The notes under the pieces were generated by a model, which worked only from the letters and a program-made list of their open reading frames with translations, had not been told where the DNA came from and ran no database searches. Below, one piece after another: positions 53,136-61,939 of a stretch of DNA of 64,000 nucleotides; within the stretch, counting starts at the first letter, position 1; every line of letters starts with the position of its first letter. Made by a program: the position numbers and the translations under genes. The DNA is from [Clostridium] aminophilum DSM 10710 (lineage in GTDB: Bacteria; Bacillota; Clostridia; Lachnospirales; Lachnospiraceae), in assembly GCF_000711825.1 (NCBI RefSeq), contig NZ_JONJ01000002.1, positions 1 through 64,000 of the forward strand, written 5' to 3'.

Positions 53136-53233
53136 ATAATGAAATCAGCCATAAAATCTGTTATTTCAGTGTGGAGCGGAGTCCGGAGAAATGCAGACGT
53201 ATGACGGACATCCGGGAAAGGAGAACCGGAAAT

Positions 53234-54430
53234 ATGAAGGAAGAACAGATCCGAAGCACAGCGCCGGAAACAGATCCTTATATCGCAAGACTGGATGAGT
53301 TTGCCGGAGAGATCGTATCCCGAAAAATACATCAGTTCGGTTATCCGGCGGCGCAGAAAAGCCGTCTGGTCGAATTTTACAAATGGTTTATTGGAAGCGG
53401 GCTGAACCTTTCCATGGCCGATAATGCGGGGGATCCGTTTGCACAGCACGAAGGCATTCTGAATTCTTTGGATTTTGAACGGGAAGTGATCGAAACCTTC
53501 GGACCGCTGTATGGCTTTGACCTCTCGAATCTCTGGGGAATCGTTACCTTCAGCGGAACCGACGGCAACAACCACGGAATTTATTTTGGAGCGCGGTATC
53601 TGGAGAATTCCACCGGATCCCGGCCGGTTATGTATGTGTCCGATGCGGCTCATTATTCCGGCAGACGTCTGGCGGATCTGCAGAATCTGGAACTGAAGCT
53701 TATTCCCTCGGATGTTCACGGCTGCATGATTCCGGAAGAACTGGATAAGGCCATTCGCCCCGAGCGACCGGCTCTGGTTGTCTACGCCATGGGAACGACT
53801 TTTAAAGGGGGCGTGGATGATCAGGAAGCCCTGAACCGGGTACTGGCAAAGTATCCGGACACGCCGGTTTACCGTCATATTGACGCGGCGCTGTTCGGAG
53901 GATACCTTCCTTATACCGAATACCGGGATGTTTTGAACCGTAAGATTCAGCCCTATGATTCCATTGCCATCAGCGGACACAAGTTTTTCGGAATGGACGA
54001 TCCGGCCGGGATCTTTCTGACCACGAAGGAGGTTCTGGATCGCCAGAAATCCTTTGAGATCTCTTATCTGAATGCCAATATGCCGATGGTCAACTGCACC
54101 AGATCCGCGATCTCTCCACTGAAATTCTGGTGGATTCTGAAGCATACGTCCCGGGCGGAGTTTGAGAAGATGACAGAAGAAATGCTGGACAATGCCCGAT
54201 GGTTAAAAGAGCGGCTGGATGAGATGGAGTATCCGGCGTGGCTGGAACCCATGTCCAACACCGTCTATTTTAAACGTCCGCCTGAGGCAGTGTTTGAAAA
54301 ATACGGTCTGGCGCCTGACCGCGATGAGCGTCTCGGAGGTGATCTGGCTCATATTGTGGTAATGCAGCATGTCACAAGGGAGAGACTTCGCACCTTTCTG
54401 GATGATCTGGTTTCGGCAGGTGATCGGTGA
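53234..54430 (+). CDS. PLP-dependent group II decarboxylase (histidine-decarboxylase-like)
   Basis: 398 residues from ATG 53234 with AAAGGAGAA upstream; the frame extends further but without such a site. Fold-type I features: a PLP-ring stacking region (DAAHYSGRRLADLQNLELKL), the Asp/Ala pair (YRHIDAALFGG) and the PLP lysine (AISGHKFFGMDDPAG). The layout and size fit the PLP-type histidine decarboxylase group. Substrate is unproven: histidine, another aromatic amino acid or an amino-acid derivative. No amino-acid/amine antiporter is adjacent. The following LysR gene may regulate it. Confidence 0.85.
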   Translation: MKEEQIRSTAPETDPYIARLDEFAGEIVSRKIHQFGYPAAQKSRLVEFYKWFIGSGLNLSMADNAGDPFAQHEGILNSLDFEREVIETFGPLYGFDLSNLWGIVTFSGTDGNNHGIYFGARYLENSTGSRPVMYVSDAAHYSGRRLADLQNLELKLIPSDVHGCMIPEELDKAIRPERPALVVYAMGTTFKGGVDDQEALNRVLAKYPDTPVYRHIDAALFGGYLPYTEYRDVLNRKIQPYDSIAISGHKFFGMDDPAGIFLTTKEVLDRQKSFEISYLNANMPMVNCTRSAISPLKFWWILKHTSRAEFEKMTEEMLDNARWLKERLDEMEYPAWLEPMSNTVYFKRPPEAVFEKYGLAPDRDERLGGDLAHIVVMQHVTRERLRTFLDDLVSAGDR

Positions 54431-54462
54431 CGGATTGGGAAAATGACATTTTAGAATAACAA

Positions 54463-54496
54463 AAAGAGCCGCTGATGGGGGTCAGCGGCTCTTTCT
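54463..54496 (+). terminator. Terminator of the decarboxylase gene
   Basis: AAGAGCCGCTGA / TCAGCGGCTCTT with TTTCT; A5 precedes it. Confidence 0.8.
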
Positions 54497-54764
54497 GTAG
54501 AAGAAGGTACTAAAAGTTAAAACATTCAGGAAGTATTAACTCAGGTTTCGCAACCTGTGCCTTTATTAAACACGAATTGCATTTAGAAGTAAAAGGAATT
54601 ATAATAATGATGTTTCAGTAGTGAAAGGAATTATAAGGGCTGTTTTGGTGAAAGTGCAGTAAAACGGAATTCATTCCGGCCGGTGTACATACAATGTGCG
54701 GCAAAAACGAACGTCGGGCGGAAACCCTTGTACTTAAAGAAATGCAGACGAAAAGAGGAAAACT
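54497..54764. promoter_or_regulatory. Regulatory region before the LysR gene with direct repeats
   Basis: The 13-mer AAAGGAATTATAA occurs at 54592-54604 and 54624-54636, 32 bp apart (about three helical turns). A small hairpin CAGGTT-TCGC-AACCTG lies at 54542-54557. The spacing would suit a dimeric regulator, possibly the LysR protein itself. Confidence 0.4.
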
Positions 54765-55625
54765 ATGGATGAAAAAGATTTTGAGATGCTGGATGCTCTC
54801 GACAAGACGAAAAACATTACCCGTACCGCAGAAATGCTGTATGTGACGCAGTCAGCACTCTCCAAGAGACTTGCATCCATTGAAAATGAGCTGAACGCCC
54901 GGATTGTGGTGCGTTCCCGACAGGGGATTCATTTCACGGCAGAGGGAGAGATTATCCTGAAGCATGCCCGCCGCGCGCAGGCGGTTCTGCAGGATATGAG
55001 AAATACGCTGGACGCGCAGCGGGGATATGTGTGCGGATCGCTTCGCGCCGGCGTGTCGATCAACTATTCGGCGTACCGGCTCGGAAAAATCCTGGCGGAT
55101 CTTCATATGGAATATCCGCATATCAACGCGCAGGTTTCCACGGATACGAGCGTCAGCATTTACCACAAACTCTGCATCGGTGAGTACGATATCGCGATCA
55201 TCCGGGGAGAGTTCCCGTGGGATGGGTTCAGCCAGAAACTGGCGACGGAGCGTGTCTGCATGATTGTCAATTCAAAAGATGCGGATGTGCCGATCCAGGA
55301 GCTTCCGTTTATCAGCCGCAGAACCGAGCAGGCCTATGAGAACCAGGTGAGCCGATGGTTCCGCGAACACGATCTGAGACCGGACACCGGCAACATTTCC
55401 CTCGGGAGTATCGGCGCCTGTGTTCAGATGGTGGAACAGGGCGTGGGATGGTCCATTGTACCGGAGATCGGACTCAGCAAGTTTTCCGGAAAGGTGACGC
55501 CGCTGTCCTTTGCGGATGGGACGGAGTTTACCCGGTCCACGTATCTTCTTTGTCACTCGGATATCGCGGAACTCCCGCAGATGAAGGCGTTCATCGATAT
55601 TGCGCGAAACAATGCGGGAAGGTGA
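54765..55625 (+). CDS. LysR-family transcriptional regulator
   Basis: 286 residues. The N-terminal winged helix (FEMLDALDKTKNITRTAEMLYVTQSALSKRLASIENELNARI in pieces) is typical of LysR. The periplasmic-binding-like effector domain follows (GSLRAGVSINYSAYRLGKILADLHMEYPHINAQV, ending GVGWSIVPEIGLSKFSG). It lies 334 bp after the PLP decarboxylase in the same direction, so regulation of that gene is possible but not shown. AGAGGA precedes the start. Confidence 0.92.
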   Translation: MDEKDFEMLDALDKTKNITRTAEMLYVTQSALSKRLASIENELNARIVVRSRQGIHFTAEGEIILKHARRAQAVLQDMRNTLDAQRGYVCGSLRAGVSINYSAYRLGKILADLHMEYPHINAQVSTDTSVSIYHKLCIGEYDIAIIRGEFPWDGFSQKLATERVCMIVNSKDADVPIQELPFISRRTEQAYENQVSRWFREHDLRPDTGNISLGSIGACVQMVEQGVGWSIVPEIGLSKFSGKVTPLSFADGTEFTRSTYLLCHSDIAELPQMKAFIDIARNNAGR

Positions 55626-55644
55626 CATCCGTAACACAGGATAC

Positions 55645-55673
55645 TTCACAAAGCAGGCATCTTTTATTATAAT
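55645..55673 (+). promoter_or_regulatory. Promoter of the cmk-ispH-rpsA operon
   Basis: TTCACA (55645-55650), 17-bp spacer, TATAAT (55668-55673): five and six matches to the sigma-A consensus. Confidence 0.75.
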
Positions 55674-55731
55674 ACGGTGGGCGGTCCGGTGACGGAGCGG
55701 CCGCAAATGTAAACTCGGAGGTAATGAAAAC

Positions 55732-56412
55732 ATGTCAATTAGCATCGCAATTGACGGACCGGCCGGCGCCGGCAAGAGCACGATTGCAAAAAAACTGGCG
55801 GAAAAAATGAATTACATCTACGTCGATACCGGCGCGATGTACCGCACGATCGCTCTTTTCTTTCTGCAGAAAGGGGTGTCGGGGGATGACGCCGGGACGA
55901 TCGCATCCATGGTGGATGATATCGACATCGCAATCACGTACGAGGACGGAGTGCAGCAACTGTTTCTGAACGGAGTCAATGTGACAGGTCAGATCCGTAC
56001 CGCAGAGGTGAGCCGTATGGCAAGCCAGACCAGTGCTCACGGACCGGTTCGCAAGAAACTGGTGGAGCTGCAGCGCAAGATCGCATCGGAAAACAATGTG
56101 ATCATGGACGGCAGAGACATCGGCACTGCGGTTCTTCCGAATGCTGAAGTGAAGATTTATCTGACCGCGTCCAGCAGAGTCCGCGCGGAGAGAAGATACC
56201 GTGAATTCCTCGAAAAGGGCACGGATATGACGCTGGATGAGGTGGAAAAAGAGATCATCGAGAGAGATCATCAGGATATGACCCGGGCGATCTCCCCGCT
56301 GGTTCAGGCGGAAGATGCGGTTCTGGTCGACTCGTCCGACATGACACTTGAGGAAGTGATTGAGACCATCGAAACGATCGTGGCAGACAGAGGAGAGAAA
56401 ATTGGCAGATAA
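55732..56412 (+). CDS. cmk: Cytidylate kinase
   Basis: 226 residues. P-loop IAIDGPAGAGKSTIAKKLAE, YVDTGAMYRTIAL, and DGRDIGTAVLPNAEVKIYLTAS are the diagnostic motifs. It phosphorylates CMP and dCMP. First gene of a three-gene operon with ispH and rpsA; its end overlaps the ispH start by 11 bp. The order cmk-ispH-rpsA is conserved in Clostridia, where ispH and rpsA can be fused. Confidence 0.97.
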   Translation: MSISIAIDGPAGAGKSTIAKKLAEKMNYIYVDTGAMYRTIALFFLQKGVSGDDAGTIASMVDDIDIAITYEDGVQQLFLNGVNVTGQIRTAEVSRMASQTSAHGPVRKKLVELQRKIASENNVIMDGRDIGTAVLPNAEVKIYLTASSRVRAERRYREFLEKGTDMTLDEVEKEIIERDHQDMTRAISPLVQAEDAVLVDSSDMTLEEVIETIETIVADRGEKIGR

Positions 56413-57268
56413 TTCCATCCGTGTCATTGTGGCAGAGAGTGCCGGTTTCTGTTTCGGAGTCAAGCGGGCAATGGATATTGTCGAAAAACAGATTTCCGAA
56501 GGAATCAAACCGATCTACACCTACGGCCCGATCATTCACAACGAAGAAGTGGTAAGCGATCTGGAATCCCGCGGTGTAAAGGTACTGGAAAATGAGGAGG
56601 ATCTTCTCGCTGTCCGGGAAGGCACCGTGATTTTACGGTCACACGGCGTGGCCCGACGGGTCTATGATCTTTTGAACGAGAGAGGAATCCGGTATGTGGA
56701 TGTGACCTGCCCGTTCGTGTCAAAGATCCATCAGATTGTGCAGGAACAGAACCGGAACGGAAGACGTGTCATCATCGTCGGTTCCGCGGATCATCCGGAG
56801 GTTCAGGGGATCGTCGGATGGGCGGATGAACACACCCGGGTAATTAATTCTCCGGAAGAATTTCTCGACCTTAAACTTTCAAAGGAAGAAAAATTGAGTG
56901 TAGTTGCACAGACTACGTATAATTACAAGAAATTTCAATATCTTGTTGAAAAAATAGCCGAATTGGGTTATGATACTCTTTGTTTAAATACAATATGTAA
57001 TGCAACACAGGAGCGACAGGCAGAGGCAAAGAGTCTGGCTTCAAGTGTGGACGCAATGATCGTCATTGGCGGCAAAAGCAGTTCCAATACACGTAAGCTT
57101 TATGACATTTGTCGGCAGGAATGCAGTAACACTTACTACATTCAGACACTTAAGGACTTGAAACCTGATAGAACAATTACTGTGCGCAACGTAGGTATTA
57201 CAGCCGGGGCATCTACCCCGAACAAAATTATCGAGGAGGTTCATACGAATGTCAGAAATGAGTTTTGA
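56402..57268 (+). CDS. ispH: 4-hydroxy-3-methylbut-2-enyl diphosphate reductase
   Basis: 288 residues from TTG 56402, preceded by AGAGGAGAGA at 56390-56399; ATG 56360 lies deep in cmk and is unlikely. All three Fe-S cysteines are present: AGFCFGVKRAM, VTCPFVSKIH and TICNATQERQ. It performs the last step of the MEP isoprenoid pathway, giving IPP and DMAPP. It overlaps rpsA by 20 bp. From about 56860 to 57240 the codon use turns markedly A+T-rich compared with the first half of the gene. Confidence 0.95.
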   Translation: MADNSIRVIVAESAGFCFGVKRAMDIVEKQISEGIKPIYTYGPIIHNEEVVSDLESRGVKVLENEEDLLAVREGTVILRSHGVARRVYDLLNERGIRYVDVTCPFVSKIHQIVQEQNRNGRRVIIVGSADHPEVQGIVGWADEHTRVINSPEEFLDLKLSKEEKLSVVAQTTYNYKKFQYLVEKIAELGYDTLCLNTICNATQERQAEAKSLASSVDAMIVIGGKSSSNTRKLYDICRQECSNTYYIQTLKDLKPDRTITVRNVGITAGASTPNKIIEEVHTNVRNEF

Positions 57269-58388
57269 ACAGCTGCTTGACGAGTCTATGTTTAAGCAGT
57301 TACGTGCAGGAGAGGTTGTTACCGGTCAGGTTATCGCGGTTAAAGAAGATGAGATCATCCTCAGCATCGCAGGCAGCAAATCTGAGGGTATCGTGACAAA
57401 GCAGGAGTATTCCAACGATTCCAGCGTTGAGCTGACACAGAAGGTTCAGGTCGGCGACGAGATGGAAGTTAAAGTTATGAAAGTCAACGACGGCGAAGGC
57501 ATGGCAGCACTTTCCTATAAGAGAGCAGCTGTAGACAAGGGCCTTAAGAGACTGAAGGAAGCTTTCGAGAACCATGAGGTTCTGAAGGAGAAGGTTGCTC
57601 AGGTCGTTGAGAAGGGACTTGTTGTTGAGGTTGAAGGCACACGCGTATTCATCCCGGCATCCATGGTTTCCGATTCCTTTGAGAGAGATCTCACAAAGTA
57701 CGAGGGTCAGGAGATCGAGTTCGTTATCACAGAGTTCAACCCGAACGGCAGAAGAAGCCGCATCATCGGTGACAGAAAGCAGCTTATGGTTGCTCAGAAG
57801 GCTCAGCAGAAGGAAGCTCTCTTCAGCAAGCTGGTTGCTGGTCAGACCGTTGAGGGTGCAGTTAAGAACGTTACCGATTTCGGCGCATTCATCGATCTCG
57901 GCGGCGCAGATGGTCTCCTTCACATCTCCGAGATGTCCTGGGGCCGTGTTGAGAATCCGAAGAAGATCTTCAAGAACGGCGACGTTGTAAGATGCCTTGT
58001 TAAGGACATCAACGGCGAGAAGATCGCTCTTTCCCTGAAGTTCCCGGAGACCAATCCGTGGCTCAACGCTTCTGAAAAATACGCTGTAGGAACCATCGTA
58101 GAAGGCAGAGTTGCAAGAATGACCGATTTTGGTGCATTTGTTGAGCTTGAGCCGGGAATCGATGCACTCCTTCACGTTTCCCAGATCTCCAGACAGCACG
58201 TTGAGAAGCCGGCTGATGTACTCGCTGTAGGCGACATCATCACAGCTAAGGTTGTAGACTTCAACGAGGGCGATCACAAGATCAGCCTTTCCATGAAGGC
58301 TCTTGAGGCTGGTCACAACGGCGACGAGGATGTTGCTGATGTCAACATCGAGGAAGTTGCTGCTGACGAGGCTGCAAAGGAAGACTAA
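57249..58388 (+). CDS. rpsA: 30S ribosomal protein S1 (four S1 domains)
   Basis: 379 residues, with GAGGAGG upstream inside ispH. Four S1 motifs: AGEVVTGQVIAVKEDEIILS, EKVAQVVEKGLVVEVEGTRVFI, AGQTVEGAVKNVTDFGAFIDL and VGTIVEGRVARMTDFGAFVEL, with an acidic tail. The four-domain form is usual in Firmicutes; Proteobacteria have six. It helps mRNA bind the ribosome. Codons are biased (GTT, GCT, AAG), as expected for high expression. In many Clostridia the ispH and S1 genes are fused; here they overlap but are separate. Confidence 0.95.
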   Translation: MSEMSFEQLLDESMFKQLRAGEVVTGQVIAVKEDEIILSIAGSKSEGIVTKQEYSNDSSVELTQKVQVGDEMEVKVMKVNDGEGMAALSYKRAAVDKGLKRLKEAFENHEVLKEKVAQVVEKGLVVEVEGTRVFIPASMVSDSFERDLTKYEGQEIEFVITEFNPNGRRSRIIGDRKQLMVAQKAQQKEALFSKLVAGQTVEGAVKNVTDFGAFIDLGGADGLLHISEMSWGRVENPKKIFKNGDVVRCLVKDINGEKIALSLKFPETNPWLNASEKYAVGTIVEGRVARMTDFGAFVELEPGIDALLHVSQISRQHVEKPADVLAVGDIITAKVVDFNEGDHKISLSMKALEAGHNGDEDVADVNIEEVAADEAAKED

Positions 58389-58418
58389 TTAAATTCTTCC
58401 GAGAATAATAGAATTTCT

Positions 58419-58458
58419 GGCTCCGCATTGACCGTAAGGCTGATGCGGAGCCTTTTCT
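58419..58458 (+). terminator. Terminator of the cmk-ispH-rpsA operon
   Basis: GGCTCCGCAT / ATGCGGAGCC followed by TTTTCT. Confidence 0.85.
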
Positions 58459-58462
58459 ATGT

Positions 58463-58560
58463 CATAGGAAAGTGCTCCGCACTTCCCTATGTTATGTGGC
58501 TGACTCGCCAAAGTCCGCGCCCCCGGTGAGGGCCTGGCGACTGCCGCGAGAACGTGCGAA
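58463..58560 (+). repeat. Terminator-associated repeat: palindrome plus end module
   Basis: CATAGGAAAGTGC-TCC-GCACTTCCCTATG (58463-58491) starts 5 bp after the T-tract. The middle modules are missing; the end module ACTCGCCAAAGTCCGC ... CTGGCGACTGCCGCG follows directly. Confidence 0.8.
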
Positions 58561-58581
58561 ACATATTTGCGGAAAATTTGA

Positions 58582-58587
58582 TATAAT
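58582..58587 (+). promoter_or_regulatory. Candidate -10 box of the cobalamin operon
   Basis: TATAAT with no consensus -35. Only about 45 nt separate the likely start from the GTG codon, too short for a cobalamin riboswitch. Confidence 0.45.
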
Positions 58588-58638
58588 GATAGAAAATGTT
58601 ATCGCAAACGTGCCGCAGAAAACCACAGGAGGTGCAAG

Positions 58639-60117
58639 GTGAAACGGAACGGGGACAAATCCATGGAGGAACGGATGAAAGAGCTTCGGCATGCAAATCC
58701 GAAGGACCTTCGGGAAGGCGTCACCACCGGAACCTGTGCGGCAGCGGCGGCTGCTGCTTCTGCCGCCGCACTTATGGCAATTATGGCGGGAAAGCTGCCT
58801 TATCCAGTTCAGAAAACCGATATGTTCCCGATCGATTCGGCGTTTCCGGCTGTTTCCGATCGATTCGGAAAAGATGCGCTGACCGGCGCCGGGGTGGTCT
58901 CCATCACGACTCCCGGCGGAAAAACGGTAGATCTGGAAATTGTCCGCCAGGAATTCACGGAGGCGGGGGGCGTGCGGAGCACGGTGATCAAGGATGCCGG
59001 CGATGATCCGGACGTGACCGATCAGGCAGAGATCTGCGCGGAGGTTTTGTGGATTGAACGGACGCGGCTCGGTACACCGGAGGAAAAGCTCCGGAAGCAG
59101 GAGGAAGAGTTCATTCCGGTCTATATGGATCCGAAATATCCGGGACTCGCGCTGACCGGCGGGGAAGGCGTCGGCATCTGTACCAGAAAAGGACTCCCGG
59201 ATCCGGTAGGATTTCCGGCGATCAATCCGGTGCCGCGAAGCATGATTCTGAAAGAAGTGTATGCGGTCGCGGAACATTATGCGGAGGACCGAAATGCCAT
59301 GGAGCAATATTCCGCGATGTCAGCGTCCTTAAATCTGTCTTCCGGGGATATGATCCATCCGGCATCCGGCAATGACGGAAGTCCGGAACCGGGGGGATCT
59401 TCGGTGGAAAAGACACTCCTCATCCGCATATCCATTCCTAAAGGCAGGGAACTGGCGGAAAAGACCTTCAATCCGAAACTCGGCATCGTGGGAGGACTTT
59501 CGGTTCTCGGAACGACCGGAATCGTGCATCCGATGAGTGAAGATGCACTGATCCGAACGGTCGAACTGGAGATCAGCGTCCGAAGCGCGGAAGGACGATC
59601 CGTTCTCGCCATTGCTCCGGGCAACTACGGCAGGCAGTATCTTCACGATAAGACAGGCCTGGATATGGAACATTTTGTCAAATGCTCCAACTATGTGGGA
59701 CAGGCGTTTCGGATGCTGGATCGCGTGGGGGTGAAAAACGCGCTGTTTGCGGGGCATCCGGGAAAACTGATCAAGGTTGCCGGAGGAATTCTGAATACTC
59801 ATTCAAAGTACGGCGACCACCGCATGGAAATCATGGCGGACTGCGCAATGGCGGTCGGCGCGAGTGCGGAAATGTGCCGGCGGATTCTTGCCCTCAACAC
59901 AACCAATGAAGCGTCCGAATATCTCGACACGGTGGGACTGCGGGACCCGGTGTATGCCGAGGCGGCGTTTCGTGTCAAGAGCAAACTGGAGGCCATCTCG
60001 CACGCCCGCGTGGAAGTGATGTTTCTGGACGGAGAGCGGGGGCTTCTCGCACAGACGGACGGGGCGGAGGAACTGGTGAGAATCCTTTCGGAGGAGGAGA
60101 AAACAATTTATGGTTAA
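58639..60117 (+). CDS. cbiD: Cobalt-precorrin-5B (C1)-methyltransferase CbiD, enlarged form
   Basis: 492 residues from GTG 58639 with AGGAGGT upstream. Family marks: LREGVTTGTCAAAAAAAS at the start, STVIKDAGDDPDVTD, GGEGVGICTRKGLPDPVG, the central GTTGIVHPMSEDALI, and CSNYVGQAF. Typical CbiD has about 360-380 residues. The extra length comes from inserts near residues 52-85 (YPVQKTDMFPIDSAFPAV), 140-170 and 210-260. The enzyme adds the C1 methyl group in the anaerobic cobalamin route. Opens a coupled operon; it overlaps cobM by 8 bp. Confidence 0.92.
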   Translation: MKRNGDKSMEERMKELRHANPKDLREGVTTGTCAAAAAAASAAALMAIMAGKLPYPVQKTDMFPIDSAFPAVSDRFGKDALTGAGVVSITTPGGKTVDLEIVRQEFTEAGGVRSTVIKDAGDDPDVTDQAEICAEVLWIERTRLGTPEEKLRKQEEEFIPVYMDPKYPGLALTGGEGVGICTRKGLPDPVGFPAINPVPRSMILKEVYAVAEHYAEDRNAMEQYSAMSASLNLSSGDMIHPASGNDGSPEPGGSSVEKTLLIRISIPKGRELAEKTFNPKLGIVGGLSVLGTTGIVHPMSEDALIRTVELEISVRSAEGRSVLAIAPGNYGRQYLHDKTGLDMEHFVKCSNYVGQAFRMLDRVGVKNALFAGHPGKLIKVAGGILNTHSKYGDHRMEIMADCAMAVGASAEMCRRILALNTTNEASEYLDTVGLRDPVYAEAAFRVKSKLEAISHARVEVMFLDGERGLLAQTDGAEELVRILSEEEKTIYG

Positions 60118-60871
60118 TTTTGTCGGGGCCGGCCCGGGGGCGGTCGATCTGATAACGGTTCGGGGAAGAAAACTGATCGAGGAGGCCGACTGCATCATCT
60201 ATGCCGGTTCTCTGGTCAATCCCGGGATTCTTGCGTGGAAAAAGGACACCTGTGAGGTGTATGACAGCAGCCGTATGAGTCTTCCGGAAGTCATTGCGCA
60301 GATCGAGAAAGCAGAACAGGACGGGAAAATGACCGTTCGTCTTCACACCGGCGATCCGTCGGTTTACGGAGCGATCCGGGAGCAGATGGATGCGCTGGAT
60401 GAGCGTAAGATTCCGTATGCGGTCTGCCCGGGGGTCAGTTCATTCTGTGCGGCGGCCGCAGCGCTTCAGATGGAGTACACGCTGCCGGGAGTTTCTCAGA
60501 GTGTCATTATCACGCGGGGGGCGGGGAGAACGCCGGTGCCGGAGCGGGAGTCGGTGCGCAGTTTTGCCGCTCATCAGGCGGTGATGGTTCTTTTTCTGTC
60601 GAGCGGAATGGCCGGAAAGATGGCGGAAGAACTGATGGCCGGCGGATATCACGAAGATACACCGTGCGCGATGGTCTACCGTGCGTCCTGGCCGGATGAG
60701 AAGATCGTCCGCACGACCGTCGGAAAACTGGAACAGGCGGCATCGGAGGCCGGAATCACAAGACAGGCGCTCATTGTGGTCGGAGATGCAGTGGCGCAGA
60801 AAAATTACAATTTTTCAAAACTCTACGATCCGGCATTTACGACCGGATATCGCAAAGGGACATCATCATGA
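60110..60871 (+). CDS. cobM: Precorrin-4/cobalt-precorrin-4 C11-methyltransferase
   Basis: 253 residues. Tetrapyrrole-methylase fold: VNFVGAGPGAVDLITVRG at the start, the SAM loop HTGDPSVYGAI, GVSSFCAAAAAL, and TRGAGRTPVPERE typical of CbiF/CobM. It methylates C11 of the corrin precursor. Overlaps cbiD by 8 bp and cbiG by 4 bp (ATGA), so translation is coupled. Confidence 0.95.
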   Translation: MVNFVGAGPGAVDLITVRGRKLIEEADCIIYAGSLVNPGILAWKKDTCEVYDSSRMSLPEVIAQIEKAEQDGKMTVRLHTGDPSVYGAIREQMDALDERKIPYAVCPGVSSFCAAAAALQMEYTLPGVSQSVIITRGAGRTPVPERESVRSFAAHQAVMVLFLSSGMAGKMAEELMAGGYHEDTPCAMVYRASWPDEKIVRTTVGKLEQAASEAGITRQALIVVGDAVAQKNYNFSKLYDPAFTTGYRKGTSS

Positions 60872-61935
60872 AAGCACAGATGATTTATTTTACCGAAAAC
60901 GGAGGGAAATGCGCTGAACGGCTGCTCCGGGGACTGGACGGGATTCCGGAAAAACAGCGCCTGATCGGAGAACTCTCCGTGACCGGTTCCTCCGAACTGA
61001 TTATGCCGCTGCGGAAATTTGTCGGCGACTGCTTTTACCGTTTTGACGCACTGATTTTTGTCGGGGCCGCGGGGATAGCGGTTCGCATGATCGCTCCTTA
61101 TATCAGCAGTAAGGCGACGGATCCGGCGGTGATCGTCATCGATGAGACGGGGAAATATGTCATCCCGATTCTTTCGGGACATCTGGGCGGAGCCAATGCC
61201 GCCGCACAGGAAATGGCGGAAATCCTCGGAGCGGAAGCGGTTGTGACTACGGCAACGGATCTTCACCACGCGTTTGCGGTGGATGATTTTGCGAGAGAAA
61301 ACCGGCTTACGGTGACTGATCTTACGGCGGCAAAAAAGATTGCTTCCGCGATTCTGTCCGGGGAGAAAGTCGGCTTTTTTACGGAGTGCTATATCGAGGG
61401 GGATTGTCCGGAGGAACTCTCGCCGGACGAGCCGGGCAGACTGAATATTGTGCTGGTGCGGAAGGCGGGCAGTCTTCGCGCGGCAAAAAACGATCAGATG
61501 CTGGTTCTGATTCCGCAGCGGGCGGTGCTCGGCATCGGCTGTAGGAGAGGAACGCCGAAAGAAGCCATTGCGGCAGCGGTGGAGTCGGTTCTAAAGACAA
61601 CAGGCCTTTCCATCGATGAGATTGCGGAGATTGCCTCCATCGATCTCAAGAAGGACGAGGAGGGACTGCGGGAGTATGCGCAGGATGTCAAGAAACATCT
61701 CCGTTTTTACACGGCGGATGAACTGAATCAGGCACCGGACGGATTCTCCTATGAGCACTCGGACTTTGTACAGAAAACAACCGGGACGGACAATGTCTGC
61801 GAGCGGGCGGCGGTTCTTGCGGCGTTCGATGCGGATGAGAACCGCGGTGAAGTGAAACTTCTTGCGGGAAAAACCGCCCTGAACGGTGTGACGGTCTGTG
61901 CGGCGGGATTTTCCGTAAAGACGCCGCGGTTTTGA
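60868..61935 (+). CDS. cbiG: Cobalt-precorrin-5A hydrolase
   Basis: 355 residues. The N- and central region (FVGAAGIAVRMIAPYISSKATDPAVIVIDETGKYVIPILSGHLGGANA in pieces) and the C-terminal CbiG domain (VLGIGCRRGTPKEAIAAAVES ... IASIDLKKDEEGL) are both there. It opens the delta-lactone ring and releases acetaldehyde, the step peculiar to the anaerobic pathway. This marks the operon as oxygen-independent. Confidence 0.95.
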   Translation: MKAQMIYFTENGGKCAERLLRGLDGIPEKQRLIGELSVTGSSELIMPLRKFVGDCFYRFDALIFVGAAGIAVRMIAPYISSKATDPAVIVIDETGKYVIPILSGHLGGANAAAQEMAEILGAEAVVTTATDLHHAFAVDDFARENRLTVTDLTAAKKIASAILSGEKVGFFTECYIEGDCPEELSPDEPGRLNIVLVRKAGSLRAAKNDQMLVLIPQRAVLGIGCRRGTPKEAIAAAVESVLKTTGLSIDEIAEIASIDLKKDEEGLREYAQDVKKHLRFYTADELNQAPDGFSYEHSDFVQKTTGTDNVCERAAVLAAFDADENRGEVKLLAGKTALNGVTVCAAGFSVKTPRF

Positions 61936-61939
61936 GGGG

